Shown in pieces: positions 1-14,600 of a stretch of DNA of 64,000 nucleotides. Positions within the stretch are counted from its first letter, which is position 1; every line of letters starts with the position of its first letter. A model generated the notes under the pieces. It saw only the letters and a program-made list of their open reading frames with translations, was not told the origin of the DNA and made no database searches. The translations under genes were made by a program, and so were the position numbers. Source of the stretch: Fratercula arctica (lineage: Eukaryota; Chordata; Aves; Charadriiformes; Alcidae); NCBI GenBank assembly GCA_947846985.1, contig CANTUZ010000011.1:28329589-28393588 (forward strand). Direction: 5' to 3'.

Positions 1-3000
1 CTTAATTCAGAAAGAAAAAATTGACAGTGGGAAAGTTTTCAGGAATCTCTGCTTTTGAAAAAGTTGTCTCTTTTTTACGCCTTGTCTTAGAAACAGGTAA
101 CAATTAAGTATTTCACAGATTGGTAGAATGGAGGTGTCACTAATACTTAAAAATATCAGAAGAGGCATATAACACAACCCTGATCTCCAAAACTCTTGGC
201 ATATATTGTATATCTTCACTTAGGTAAAACCAAGGTACAATACTTATGATGAAAGCCTTGTGTGAAAACTTGTGGTTTCCTCTTTGTTACCTGGGATGTA
301 TTCACCCAACAAAGCAATTTTGGGTGGTCAGTGGCTCTCTACAGCAATGCTGGAGCCTGGAGAATCAGTTGTTTTAGTGGTTACTCATAGGGGCAAAGGT
401 GCTCTTTCACAAGAACTAACAGAAGTATACATTTTGAAAGATGACAAAATATTACGCAGCTATAGAAAATCAGAAAAATGCCCAACAGAGGACCCCTAAT
501 TATTTTAACAAGTGCACATTTTGAACCGTTTGAAGAAATTAGACATAAGCAAAGACTTGCATATTCTGACTGGGAACATGTAGATATTTGCAGCAAGAAG
601 GGGAACTGAAGAGGGAATGAGGAGACATGAATTACAAGGTTTGTAAGAAAATAGTTTCTTGGCAATATTTCCTCTTCTTTTTAACATGATTGCTATAAAA
701 ATGAATTAGTGTCTTCCCTTTCAAAAAAGAACAAAAAAAAAAATTAAAAATAAACCCAAAGCTGCCTCAGTCCACTTTGCAAAAGAGGTTTGGATGCAGA
801 CCTCGTAAGTATTCCTGAGCCACTGTGGTTCTGGTATTTTATTCTTATGACAAAGGCTCTAATGAGAACTAGAAATGGCAAAACAGCAATCCATTCCTTA
901 GCAGGGATTTAAAGGAAAGAGAAATAGTGAGAAGATAACTAATTTGCATAAGAACCTAAAATTGTCACTTTGTGGATTTGCTTAGATGCCAAAGGAAAGC
1001 TTTTCAGTGTCAGTCGAATTTCAGGGAGAGAACACGAGCAAAGCAGCAGTGTACTGTTGACAGCATGGATCTCCGAAAGTGTCATAAATATCGGTAATCC
1101 ACAGACAAGTACTGAAGGTGAATTACTGAAAACCAGTCTCTCTCCATTGGAGCCACCACATATAGGTCAAAAAATGGGAGGGAAATCAGCCATGTTCACG
1201 TGTCCAGAAGAATTATGCCTATGTATCTCGCACATGGGCTGCTAAGGTAATACGTACATTAAAATAGAGAGGGGTGAATACGATTTCTATTCTTAGGTAA
1301 CACAGATGAGTTACTCTAGGGGCCAGCTGGGGAGGAAAAGGAGAAGAGGGGAGAAATCTCTTGCACAGTGACCTCCTCTGCGTGAAGGAAAAATTACAAA
1401 CACCACGAATGAAGTCGCTCTGAGTTACAAAATGTATAGAGTCATTATGCTAGAAATTGAAAATCCACTCATGCTTTTGGCAGCACTGTGGTGGTTTGAA
1501 CAGCAAGAGCTTCAACAGCAGCTTCAAGTCACACTAACAGGTAGCCATTTGGAGCCTGATATCTATCTTTTACAGTCAGAGACTGTACAGATGTGAGAGA
1601 CCCATTTTGTTCCTAAACATCTTTTAGAAATACAATGACTTTTAACCTCAAAGTAAGCATATCTACCATTAACATACTTGACAACAATACTGATACTCAG
1701 GTATTGGTTACCTAAGGTTATACTTTTACCAGTCAAAGAGCCTTCAAACTGAAATGAGTAACGCCCAATCATTACGAAAAATGACGACAAAGTTAGAAAT
1801 GTCTAAAACTCCCAGTCTGCATTTGTTTTCACATTTAAAATATTGATTGTATCAAAGAGAGAGGAACTGTCAATGTCAACAAGAAGATCGCTCAGCAAAT
1901 GAGATCTCCAGAAGGGAACAATACAAACAGATTTATGTTTTTTGATGCCAGAGAAAGGGTATCAGATTGTATTTGCATTGCTAACCAATCAATATAACTT
2001 ATTAATCTAATTCTGCTGGAGTACAACACAGTGCATGCGTTGATGTTATTCAGTGCTTTGTTAGGAAACAGATCAGAAACTATTTGAAGATCCTTAGTAA
2101 AGGTTCACAGGTCATTATACTTGAAGATGACAGATATTTTTAAAATACTCCTTATTTGAGCTATGGTAAACTAGGAGTGCCAAGTTTACCAATAAGCCCT
2201 TAGTTTAAAAGGTAAGGTGGGACAAAGCTTGCTGTGAAGAATGTACCACAGATACAGTAAAAATTGTACCCTCCAGTTCTTGCTCTGCAATTTTACTTGA
2301 AGGTAGCTGAAAGGGTCATCAGCTTCATAAAAATAGATTTTTTTGCCCTTATCAAATGGTTTAATACAGACTAAAAAAATCTTTCTTGCTATCACTTATG
2401 AATTCATGGAATACGACGTTCTAAATTAAAGACTAAGAACAGTCTGTTTCTAAATGAGAGACAACAAATATCCATCACAATGGCTCCCAGCCCATAGGTA
2501 TTGCCATAGGTCAGGGCTCGAGGCTCCCTGACCCTTATTCCATCACGCAGCACATTGTGCCCTGAGACCTTAACTTTGCCTCTCCTGCAGCTGAAAAGGT
2601 CGACGTTTTCACTTCTCAGCCCTCCTCCCATTCCTTCTCCAATTTCTGTGTTTTGTTCAGTCTTTTTCCCAATTTATCTTTTGGGCAAAATAGTATATAC
2701 GTTAATAGGGACTTGGATCAGATAAGGCAAATTCATATTTTCATAAAAATGTAGGTTGTTTTTTTTTGTTTTGTTTTAAACAAACCAAGGCTATCTGGCA
2801 GGTATTCTTGATGTCTGAACACTAACTGTTCCTGTTCCAAACGCACCCTTGACAGGATGAAATAGCCTGTTATTTAGCTATCTATAGTCAAAGTACAGAT
2901 TCGTAAGATTTTTTGGCTTTGCAGCAGTTTGAAAGAGAGGAGCTGGGATTTCCGTCAAAACCAAATCCACAACGATGCTGGCCATATCCGAAAGGTGCTG

Positions 3001-4392
3001 TCCTTCCCCTCTGGTAATACTCCTGTATCTTCCAAACTGACGTTTAGCTAAATGATCCTGTCCCTGCACCGAGCGCAGCAGTTTCCACAGGAGGTGAAGG
3101 ACGAGTATTGCCGAGAGCAATTGTGAGTTGCTAGCCTACAAGGACTGTGCATCTGACAATCAATCCATAAACATTGGAGAAAGAGCGCAAAATTGGACCC
3201 TTTAAGTTATTTCCCCACATTTCAAATCTACTTGACAACAAATCTGAAAGTCAACTGTAACTTTAATCATCCAGTAATGTTTTATGTTAGCCAATTACAG
3301 GGCTCCAAGAGATTAGCTGAATGTTTCATGTCTGATAAATATGTGACTGGGACTAATTCACTGGACCCTTCTCTAACCTGCGTTAGGTATAAATGAGTAG
3401 AGCTTCACTAAAATCAATCGAGCTGTATCCAGTTATACTGTCACAGAAATTGGTGCTATAGACTTAGGATAATTTTCCTAATAAAAATAAATTTTAACCA
3501 GTAGATTTTTGACTCGTAATCTAATATTTCAGGCAATGTACAGACCTACTAAATCACCCGCTTTCCCTGCATGCATTCCAGATGAGCTTTGCTTTTTACA
3601 TCTCTACCTACTAGCAAGAATGCTCATGAAATACCCCATAATTCAATTATAAGTACCTCTAGGAACCTTCTAATTATATGTTAGGCAGGTCAGAAATGAA
3701 ATAGCCATGCTACCCTTTAGTCTTGGATAACAGACTTGAAACGGTGAAAAGAAAAGTTCCTCTGTTCATTAAGGGGCCAATTGTAATACAGTTAAGGGCT
3801 TCGGCAAGCTGTTTTGTTGAGATCTGAATATCCGTGAAACAAGCCCATCCAAAACTGGAAGTTTAGCGAGCCTTGCCTTTTCAGCCACTGCATCAGCAAA
3901 GAATGGGTCGCCAGTCGGGAGAGTAGGTGCCGTTCATTAGTCATTTGTTTTCTCTCACACTAAATTCGGTTGTAGGAGTTCACAGGATCAGAATGAAAAA
4001 CAACTACAGGTACTTAAAGGTGCTATTCTCATCTTAGAGATTTCCGTGCTACTCTTAATTAAATCTTCCATAGGATTGCAGGGCTTGGAAGGAAAAAAGA
4101 AAAAAAAAAAAAAGACACAAAACACGAATGTGTCCATCAGGCAGGTTTTTCTAAGCTTTGACAGCTCTAAATGCAGGCAGCTGCAATACAAGCTTGTCCT
4201 CAAATCCTTGACAATGACCTTAACCTCAGGGTGAAAGATAATGTAGTTGCTTTGCTCATTCTGTGCGGAGTGTCTACTGATCAGAGGCTTGTGGCAAAAT
4301 ATGTATATTTTTTTCTTATGATATAGACTATTGTTCACTGGCAACTCAAGTGATACCACAACATTATCTCTATGACAGGTTTTGTGGTTGGG

Positions 4393-4412
4393 TTTTTTTT
4401 TTTTTTTTTTTT
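4393..4412. repeat. Poly(T) run, 20 bases
   Basis: An uninterrupted T run of 20 bases. It could be a simple tract or the reverse-strand poly(A) tail of an old retrocopy, but no coding remnant or target-site duplication is visible beside it. Confidence 0.8.
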
Positions 4413-4889
4413 ATTTTCAAATGTGAAGGAATGGCACAAATTCAGGCAGACTTCCACTTCAACAGCTAGACAAAAGACTTTGTAATGCCTTCCAAATTAA
4501 CCCCTCCTTAGCCACACGGTTCAAGGTGAAAAGAAAAATTAAGCAAACAAACAATCTAATCCCAGGTACTTTTACCGGGTACTTCACACAGCCACCTACA
4601 CCAAGGACAGGGAGATTTCCCATACAGAGTGGTTCCTATTACACTTAGCACAGCTTATCTAAGAGCAGGATCCTCCAGTGGTGAAAACTGTCACTTAATT
4701 GTCTTCCTAGGAGTAATGATCATTTACATCCAAAGGATCTGCCTCAAACTGAGAATCTGCCTTCACTATTTAAAGGCAGATAAATTTTGAACTAAGAAAA
4801 GAGACAACCATGTGGGAACACTGTAATCCAAGGTGCCTACCTTATACTTAAATGACAAAGGAAAATTCCTACAGTAAAACTTCAATATT

Positions 4890-4940
4890 AACATTATTAT
4901 TATTAACGTTACATTATTATTATTATTTAATTATTATTGA
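4890..4940. repeat. (ATT)n microsatellite
   Basis: Interrupted ATT trinucleotide repeats, with several ATTATTATT blocks separated by ACGTTAC and TTAATT. This is a likely length-polymorphic simple repeat with no sign of function. Confidence 0.75.
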
Positions 4941-7900
4941 GATTCCAATATTAAATTAAATAAACTGGGAACGTCTGTGGGAATATATTCTGATGGAATG
5001 TGGGGGTACAGGCACCCCGGTGCCGTTGGTGGTGGGAGCTGCTGAAGCTGCCTGCTCTGCAGAGACTCCACTTCACTCCGCAATGACAGAGCATATGGAA
5101 ATTTTAGCTGCTAAAATATCAAAGTCTCCGTCGCTCGAGTGCAAACTGCAATTTCTGTCAGTGTATAACCTGGCTAGATTTTGAAGGTTTTCACAATAAA
5201 AGGCAGGTACTGACATAAAGGCTGTACTCCTTACCAACCTTCAAGTCCCTGTTCTGAAGTCTGGGCACAGCAGACCAGTTCAAAAAGAGCAGCACAACTG
5301 CGGTACTTGCAAATATTTCTCATAGGAGCATACAAAAATAGCGATTTCAAGCGACGCTTGTTAAGCAGGGTATTTCTCACACAGAGGAAAATCCTTTTTC
5401 CAAAGGCATTCTGAACAAAAATAGGAAGAGACGTGGATAGCACAGAATGCACTTACACTACACATACCTTTTGGTGGGTGTGCACTCTGTGAACATGTCT
5501 CTTCTTATTCAAGGAGCTGAGATTTTTTTACATTACATTAGTCAGCTAAGAAATTAAGGAAAAAAATTTCATGTGGCAGCCAAAACTAAATAATTTAATG
5601 CTTAAATGAAAACCTGAAAAGAAATATCTTTTGGATTTAATTAAATAGTTTACTATAGGAAGGTTTGATTTAGACATGAGATTCTTCTTCAAACATTTTA
5701 AAATGGAAGCAAGCTGAATTTGCCCTTGAAAAATTATGTAAGGTTTTTTTTTTAAATAATTTTTTTTTATACCAAACTTAAGTCATTGTTAAAATGGTCA
5801 GAATCACTTATCAATTTAGACCCAAATGAGTATAGAGATTTAATTGCTTTGTTACAGTAGAATATTTTGGCCAACATCAGTCCAACCTGTCTTTAGTACT
5901 AGCAGGATTCCAATGATCAACCAGTTACGTTTCCATAATCTTTGAACTGGTTTTTTAAACGATTGCCAGCGTAAAAAAACGTTTGATAAAACCCCATGAT
6001 ATGAGCTTGATTTTACATATAACAAGTGTTCAAAGATGTGGCTGCTTCTTTTCTTACAAGAAGAGAGGTAGAGATGCAGTTAGTGTGTGCATTGGGAAGC
6101 TTTGCGTACAAGCATTCAAAGGTTTTAGAAAAATCGGTCCAATAAAAAAATCGTTACCCATAACTAAATGTGCTAGAGTGCAATATTAATTATTTTTATC
6201 TATTACCTTCTCTTGGTTATCAGTACCTACTGAAAAAAGACTGGCCTTCCCAACCTGAAGGGAAAAAATTTAGAGATCCAGTCCTGGTCTTCACCCATTT
6301 TCTGTCCACGCCTATTCCAGATGAACAACGTCACGCAAATCAGTAACCCCTGTCTCTGAGATCTCACTCTTAGATTAAAATAATCCTGCAGGAGTCTATA
6401 GCTCCTCTTTTCTTAAATGGCTCCTGCTTTTGCATGCCGTCTTTCCACTTCAAGAATGTGTTTCTGCTTTTTCCAAGGTGCTAATTTGGCTCATGGTTGT
6501 TATTTTGTTCAGTTTCGATGATTTCTTGAGAGCACGGTTCACTAGATCCTACCAAAATATTTCACTCCCTGTGTTCCATTACATTCTCTGTCAATCAATT
6601 CAAGATTTTACTTTTTACTTTTATCTTTTTTCCTATTAATTTTAAATCTCACATTAAAAATAGGAGGAAAAATAGAATAAGAGCTAATACAAACTTATAA
6701 GCAGAAAGGTACATTGAGAACGTGTTAACACGATATTGTCAGACATTTATAAACTTCTTCCAATGAACTTTGAATTACCCTGGTCCTTTCATATTTTCCA
6801 GTTAACATACATACATCCGCTCTGCCATGTAATCAACTGATTGTTACACAAGCATTTGCTAAAGCTATGACAAACGCAGATTTATGAGGTCAAAAAGTTC
6901 AAACTTAATCCATTCAATAGCTGCAATTTATCGTCTGATGATAATTGTATACACAAACATTGTAATGATTTAGATGACATAGTGTAAAGATGAAATCCGT
7001 TTATTTTAAAAGGGTTTCTAACCCCTAAAATATGTTGCCATGAGCACCTTTCTAGGTCCGCTTTTAACAACACAGTTATTATTGTTTTATTGATCAGGAT
7101 TTTATTACTGATTTGACACTTATATTTCACACTAATCGAAAAAGGTATAATTTTTCTACAAGAATAAGACTGTAATTAATTATATCATTATTGTGTTTTC
7201 AATTCCTTCCATTTAAAGGGGCCTAGAAAAGAGTGCTTAATTTATCATACATGTATTATAAGGAATATGTAAACCTCTTTAAACAGACAGAGAGCATGAT
7301 CCTTTTGGAGATGATGGGATATGACATAGGCACTATATTTATAGATTCTTACCTCTATAGTGACCTGATTTTATAGTGACAGCTATTGTGGAATGGGGTA
7401 ATAAATTAGCAACTTAGAAAGCTTGGGTATCTAAAACTATTACTATTCATTACTTTTGTAACACTTATTAGTGACCGCTCCCGAATACTTTCAATAGGTA
7501 AGAAAACATCCTGCAGAGAGCAGAGAATGGTATGACAGAACAACAGTGTTACATATACTATATCATATGTGTAATTTTATATATGTATTTATATATGCAC
7601 ATACCCTCAGTTCACAAATTCAGGAAACAATTGCTACAAATGGACAGCATCTGTATTCATCTATTTCTTCTAAACATAAAACACGTTAGCGATTGTAAAT
7701 TTCCCAGAGAGTCTAAAACAAGTAGCTAAATGTGAAATTTAAATTGATCTTTGGTTTATTGCCATTGATTTTGTCAATTTTCTAAATGTAACGGTGTTCA
7801 CCACTGGGAACAGAAACCTGTATACGTATCAGTAAAATTTATGCTTTCAACCAACATAAACTGCACAGGAGGAATGACTGTCCTTGCTGTATAAAATAAA

Positions 7901-8575
7901 ATGCATGTGAAGTGAAAGATTTTCTTCTCTAATTAGATACTCTATTTTTTTTTTTTAACATCATGTTAGTAAATTTACCACATAAATTTAAATGCTATTA
8001 ACAATATTGCTTGCCCATTTTCAGTTCCGTTCCCTTGCTATAGATCTCCACAAGTACTTTGTGATAATGGCGTTAACCCATATGTCTAATTCAGACGTAC
8101 AAAAAACATTATCGGTGCTCATACAAACATGCCTCAAGTGTTTTATAAAAATGTCAGCACGACCATAACCTAAGCTGGTAGATACTTGTCTAAGTCTAAT
8201 GCTAATTATTGTTTTCCCAATTAAAATATAGTAGATTTACATTTTCATACCGTAGCACCCACTTAGCCCACGAGTCCCCAAACACTATGTCTATATGCGA
8301 CTTCCACTTGCGAGTGGGGGTAGCTAAAACTGATGGAAGAGAAAATATCCTGCGTTTTCCAGTCTGCTTTTCCGAGTGACAAGTGTGGGATTTTGCTCAC
8401 TGATGTAGCCGAAGTGCTGTTTCAGTTAACATTAGGAACCCGCCCTCATCAAACCCAGCTCCATCAGTTCGGGAAAACAGCACAACTATCGCAGAATGGC
8501 ATCCTGAGTGCATTTATTTTCTTAGGATTCAAACCAAACCATTTGCAAACTTGTTTCACGAACCTTAAATACGCA

Positions 8576-8601
8576 GGGCAGGGCGGGGGCGGGGCGGGGG
8601 G
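8576..8601 (+). other. G-rich tract with GC boxes, potential G-quadruplex
   Basis: Five G tracts of 3 to 6 bases are separated by only one or two non-G bases, which satisfies the usual G-quadruplex pattern on the + strand. The same bases contain GGGGCGGGG-type SP1 sites. The surrounding DNA is otherwise AT-rich, with no CpG island, TATA box or recognisable exon, so a promoter role is not supported by context. An isolated G-rich simple tract is equally likely. Confidence 0.6.
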
Positions 8602-11600
8602 ACATGCAACCTATTTTAAAACACTAAGTGAAATAAAATCAATGGCTGAGCTCATTTTGTGTTAATAGTCTTCAAACGCCTTCATTGTTTCACTGTTCTT
8701 AAGCGACACTCAAGACAGACACATATATAAGGCTTTATATCACCAGTCTCACAAAAGAAACTTTTTTTTTTTTTGCCAGTATAATGTCTGATAAGATATT
8801 AGTACACAAAAACTTTTGCCTTAAAATATAACGCCACTGATCTTAGTATTGTCATTCACTGGGTGGTGCAAAGATGCCCCTCATGTAAACATATCTGCTA
8901 CATGTGTATGTTCAGTCAGTTCACAGGAAATCACATTTGTTTCCTCGAAAAGTGATTTTTTTAAGACCATTGTGAGCCTTACTGTCTTTTAAGAGCATTA
9001 TGAGCCAACCTACAATATGAGCACAAAAAGGGAGCAAAGAACCCATAACACTTTCTGCTGTTCACGTGTGTGTGGCAACGTGATGAGCCTCCAACGAGGG
9101 GGCAGCAGCTCATCACTGTCACCCTCACAACTGCTCCAGGGACACAGACCAAGCACCTCACTTGGGACACCAGCAGCACTCCCCCTCCAGACCTTTGCTC
9201 GGAGGTACAGCAGTTCCTCCTGAGCAGCATGTGCTTTTTCCCTAAGAACTGCAAGAGGAGGTGCAGAGATGCTGGAGTTACCTCCCTGCGCTGGAGATGA
9301 CGGCTGGGAAGTCAGCGCTGCCCAAGTGTGACCTGTCCCATGTGTCCCACCTCCCTCAACACTCCTCAGACACCACGTTGAGGATCTGACAAGCTCCAGG
9401 GGAGGAAGACCGGGCTGCAGTTCCCCCAGGCGAAGGAGACATTTCCTGGGCGTAGCTCATTAGCAGAGAGGGGTTTTGCCAGTGCCAGCTTGTGGCATGA
9501 CTCACTGCCCTGCTCTCCGGCAAACCGAAGCACTGACTCTATAAAATGATTTGCAAACAAATGTTTACAGGTACTATAATAAATCAAATGCAATTCCAAA
9601 CTGTACCTAGCAAGGAGGAACTTCTAGCTGTGCCACCGACAGGGCCTGACCCACTGCCCTTGTGGCACTGACAATGGCTTGTACCCTCAAGGCTAAGTCA
9701 GCTCTCGGCAGAGGCAAAACTCGCTCTTCACAGCCACCAGCCTCCTGCACTAGGCAGAAGGTGAATAAGATTTTTGGGTTATAATGCTTTAAACTCCTGT
9801 TTCCATTAGATGTGAGTACTCGAGTCCGTTACTGGATGCAACTCACAGATTAACCCAAACACGGCACTTTTCCCACCTCTGGCCATGCATCAAAGGCAAA
9901 CAGCGCAGCTCCCTCCAAGCCAGCCTTTGGATGAGGGTTGCTTTTGCAAACAGATTTGGGGAAAAAAAAAAAAAAAAAAAGAAGGTTTCAAAATGCTCGA
10001 AGTAGAAACTGCCTCTGCTGCCTCTGACACAACAGGGCACAAAACATTCATTTGGCCCCACCAAAGGGGCAGAGAACAGAGTCCCCCAGATAAAGATGCT
10101 TGTGTTTGGCCCCCTGTTATCTCTTATTCCTCCTGGGTGGGATGCTGCTGCCTCTCCCGTACTTCTTTCTTGGTGCACACATTTCCCTTAAACACAAACC
10201 CACTCACTCGCGGGTTTTACTCGGTAGCTGCTAGTAGAGCCTGTCTCACCCCAGCTCTTTCGATCTCTGTGTTTCAGAAGGGACGGTTACAATGCAACGA
10301 GAAGATAAACAAGCTATAATATCTTGTTTTTGCTCCTGAACTCATGTTATCAGCAGTGACTTTGACATTTGGTGGGAGCTCTCGTTTTCATACAGTCTAG
10401 TTCTATTGTGCTTTTTGTGATAAGAAACCTCAGTAACAGAAGTGTACATCTGAGAATGACAAGAAAAACCTCCTACTTTTGCAGCAGTTTGACTGCATTC
10501 CCACTTCCACCAGTGCCACAGCAGCTTAGGAGCTGCTTCCAGTTTGCATTGGGAACTGGGAGGATCAGAGTCAGTCTCCCAGTATCTAAATAAAGTCAGT
10601 TTGAAGAATTAGACAGAAATATCAGCAATAGAGTTTTCTTTTTACTAGAGCAAAATGAACCTACTTGACTTATTTTCTAAAGAAAAATGTAGAATTTATC
10701 TGATTGGATAAGATCTCTTCTCATCTGCTCTGCGGCTCATGTGGTCACCTTTGGCTTCAAAAGCACCACACTCACCCTAACAGCAAAATGCTGCTCTGCC
10801 AATTTAAAATACACATAACAAATCCCTCCACTTTGAGTAAGCGTGAGGCAGTGGGACGATGGCCCTAATTCCTGCAGCAGTGGGACTGGGATGGAAAACA
10901 AACTTTTAGGGGGAAGAGCCTGCACTGCTTCTGTTTTCTTCTCTCCCGCCCTCCAGCTTTTTCAAGAATTTGTTTTCTAAAGATTTGCTAGAAAATTACT
11001 GCCTCACTTCGTACATCCCACACTGCCATGGGTATCTTCACCTCTCCTACCGTGGGCGGTGTCTTGGGGATGCAGGTAGAACATGAAGCATCTGCCACCA
11101 AAGTAAACAAAGCATCCCAGAGCCCTGTCAGCCTGCAGAACTGCAGTAAAGGGGTTTTCTTTCTGCCAAGTGACTTTATTGAGGCAGGGGTGAAGGCCTC
11201 ATCCCCGGATGCAAGGTTTGGGCAGTAACTGGGTGTAGAGAAACTGGGAGAGCCCAGCAAGGCACCCGGGGGAGGGATGCAGTGCTACCCTGGGGCACTG
11301 AAGTGCTGAGATAAGGGCTGTCATTGGAGCTGCTGAGGGATGTTTTGCCTGGTGGCACAAAGGCAGGAGGTCCACCTGGTCCCTCTGCTGAAGCACGGCC
11401 CAGTGCTCTCACTGGGCAGGCCAGAGTGGACAAAGCATCTGAGGTGGCAGCAGGGCCAAGGCATTGCCAACACGTGCCAGGGCAGGCAGGGTGCTGAGCT
11501 CTGCTTTCTCCTGGGTCACAGATACAAATCAGCTGCTTGGCCCTTTTTTTTCACCCTCTCCTCCCTGGAGGATTGTGTGATGAGGTCAATTTGAGCTGTG

Positions 11601-14600
11601 CTTACCTGGAACTTACGTTAGCAGAAGGAAAAATGCCAATTACTTATATTTAAAAATAGACTGAGAGAACATGCTTTCTCTCTCTCTCTTCCCACCCCCC
11701 CCCCCACACCCCCCACCCCCTCCCCCCTGCCCCTGCTGATTGCCTGGTGGTACTTATGGCTGTGAGAAAAATCAAAACACCATCACTGATTAGGCATTCA
11801 AGGCTTGTTTTTGTTTGGGTAGCAATCTAGAGGTGGAATGAGATGCTATCTGGTGACAAAGGGAAAGCATACTGTACCTCACATGCTGCTCCCTTCCAAC
11901 AGCACGTCTTATAAAAGCCACAGGTTGAGTTTAACAAATTTCACCGTTTTACTAGAAAGGTCCCATGTGCTCTAGCCTACAGATTTCCCCTGTGCCAATG
12001 AAGACTGGTGCCCTCCGTGCAATAAAAAAAGACTGAAATAAAGCCCCCAGCATCACAGCTGCCTGTTACGCAGCTCTTCATAGTGGAGTAACCTTCACTT
12101 GTCTGAAGAGAGACCAAAATGCCTTAAAGCTACTCTACAAAACACAGAAGTGACCATGTCATTGGCTACAGGTGAGCAAACAAGGAGAATTTAGAAACAT
12201 CCAACAGTTCATCTCAAAGTTTCACTTTGAAGAGAGAAGAATCCTTCATTCATGCGAAGGATGTCACATCTGCCTGGGGAACAGGCGCTCGGAGAATGCG
12301 GCTGAGCTCCTTGGTTCATATTCGTTGGAAACCTTTTGGACTTCAAACACTTCAGCTATTAGAAGCGGGTGCCTCTGAGACAAATCTAGCTTTCTTTTCA
12401 TTTTGTTTCAGCTTTTGAAGCGTGTTTGAATAGTTCAATTTTACAGTGGTCAGAGAGGAGTGGCAGGGACAGAGCCATGCTAAGTTATCTCCATGTCTTC
12501 AGATATATTTTAGGGTAACGGGAATTTAGGAAGGAATTCATAACTACACGAAAGAAAGGAAGACTTATGGGCTTTGCAGCCAGTGTGTTAGGGTTATTAA
12601 AATATGCTTTGTTATCTTCACACATGGTAGAAGCTTTATGAATTATTCTTATGGAGATGATTCCTCGTTTTAATGTCTGAAAAGCCCTAAAGTTAGATGA
12701 CACTTTGATTGCTGCTTTCACTGTGTAAGTACTCACAATATCTCTGCTTCTCATGAAAATGAATATTCCCATATTTTCCCCAAACCAACCATTGCAGACA
12801 CGAAAGACAACAACAGAATTTCTCTTTGTTTTTCAAAACTTGTGCAGGGAGCAACCCTGGACTTGCTGTTCATGCACCAAACCAGAAGAGAACTACTGTC
12901 CAAAGGCGGTGAATGAAACTGCACAGAAGACCCAGAAAACAAATCCTTCAACGTGTTAAGATACCTTCTGGAGATGTTTATGCTCTGTCTGTTACCCAGT
13001 CTGTTCGGGGTATGGAAGAAAAGAAAGAGCGAAAGGCTGCATCCTTGTTTTTCCGACTCAGGAAACAATTAAAGCTCTATTATTGAGGACTGAACTGGCA
13101 TCTTGCAACATTTCTTGAGATCTGAGAAGTATCTGCAGTGCTCTTGGCCCAGCAACGGAGGATGGAAATGGAAGCGTACATCTTGGGCCACTACAGAGAT
13201 TATTAGGAAAACTGGGTCAGTGCTTTACTTGTGGCAGTGTCACTAGCTCAGCTGTACAGAGGGAAAGAAGAGGCAGAAATAAGGGACGTTCCTCCTCAGG
13301 GAGCACCAGCATGCCGCACACACAGCCGGGTGGGAGTGAAAGTGGCATGTCCATCACTGCGCTCAGTGCCACAAGAAAACTCTACAGGGCACGGGGGCAC
13401 CTGTATCTCCCAGGTCAGAATAGCAGCACACCCAACCTCCCATCCAACAGATTTATCTGATCTTAAGGGGTTTCAAAAAATAGGGAAGATAGTTTGGGTT
13501 TTGCTGTTCCCCCCATGTTTTCTTCCTGAAAAAGCAATAAGAACATCAGTACACATGTACAGACACGTGGACTATCCAAGACTTTTTAAATATTTGTGTG
13601 TCACAGCGACTGTCTGATAATTGTATTGACTCTTTTGGAAATTCTATCCATTCATAAAAAAACCAGATATAAGGCTTCTGGGAGACAGAACTACAAATAC
13701 ATTGGAATCTATAACAGATCCCGAAGAATTTAGTACGCCAAAAATCAGGTATAAGGCTTTACACATATAGTGTATGTTTAATGTGTAGAAACTGTTTTTT
13801 CTTAGTAGTAATAGGAACAAATGACTTTGTTGTGCCTAAAGGTGTTAGTTGAAAAGTGTTTGTGAAGTGACTGATATGGATGTTGTTTCATCAGTACTCA
13901 CACAAGACATTAGCAAAGCCAAACTTTATTTTTCCAGACACTTGCAGAGCAAGTGTAAGTTTAAACAATCAGTAAGCTATTCTCAATACATTATGGAGTG
14001 CCTAACCACCGGACAGAGCTGACAGATGCATGTGTACATTGGACGATTTCATGAGATAAGAGCACATGTTTGGGGGTTTGGTTTGAGGCATACTTTCCAC
14101 AGGATGAGATCTCCGATACCCGTTATTTGTTTTGCTCTTGCCAAGCTAGAGAGGTTTCAAGCGTGATAAAAGTTGTTAGAGTTTACTCTGTTAAAACATT
14201 TACTTAACATGAGCAACACAAAGTGCTACTTGCGGGCTGTTTCTAACACAAAAGCCTATGGTACTTCCTATAAGAATAAGTATCATTTGGCTCTTTAGAC
14301 AAACAAATATAATTAAGAAAGTTATTGAGCTGGTGATCTACTCCTCAGTCAGTACCACTAATGCAGAACATTGTTTAGGTCCAGCCTACACCAGGACCAG
14401 AGGAGGTCCTGACACATGAAGCCCCCTGTAATACTTGGATTTTGGTTGCACCGTGCAGCTTTGCATTGCAAAACTCATCCCTGAAACCATAAACGATCAG
14501 TGCAGAATTCACTGGCACTGACCTACTGGTTTCTATGTTACTGTCTTTCCAGTCTGAGCAGCCTCAGAATGCAGGCTGGTGGGGTTGTGGGTTTTTTGTT

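Larger units (their letters stand above)
1..8575. other. Noncoding AT-rich unique sequence
   Basis: No gene is recognised here on either strand. Reading frames are all below about 125 codons, lack recognisable domains and are broken by stops in every frame, as expected by chance. Simple features are an A run at 4100-4113, a 20-base T run at 4393-4412, an ATT-rich microsatellite at about 4890-4940 and TA-rich patches near 7560-7605. The base composition fits intron or gene-poor intergenic DNA of a bird. I see no transposon whose ends I could define. Confidence 0.6.

Noticed and set aside
9843..10319. Overlapping frames of 111 (-) and 144 (+) codons
   Set aside because: They overlap on opposite strands across an A(19) run, which encodes only a lysine or phenylalanine run. 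Typical chance frames.
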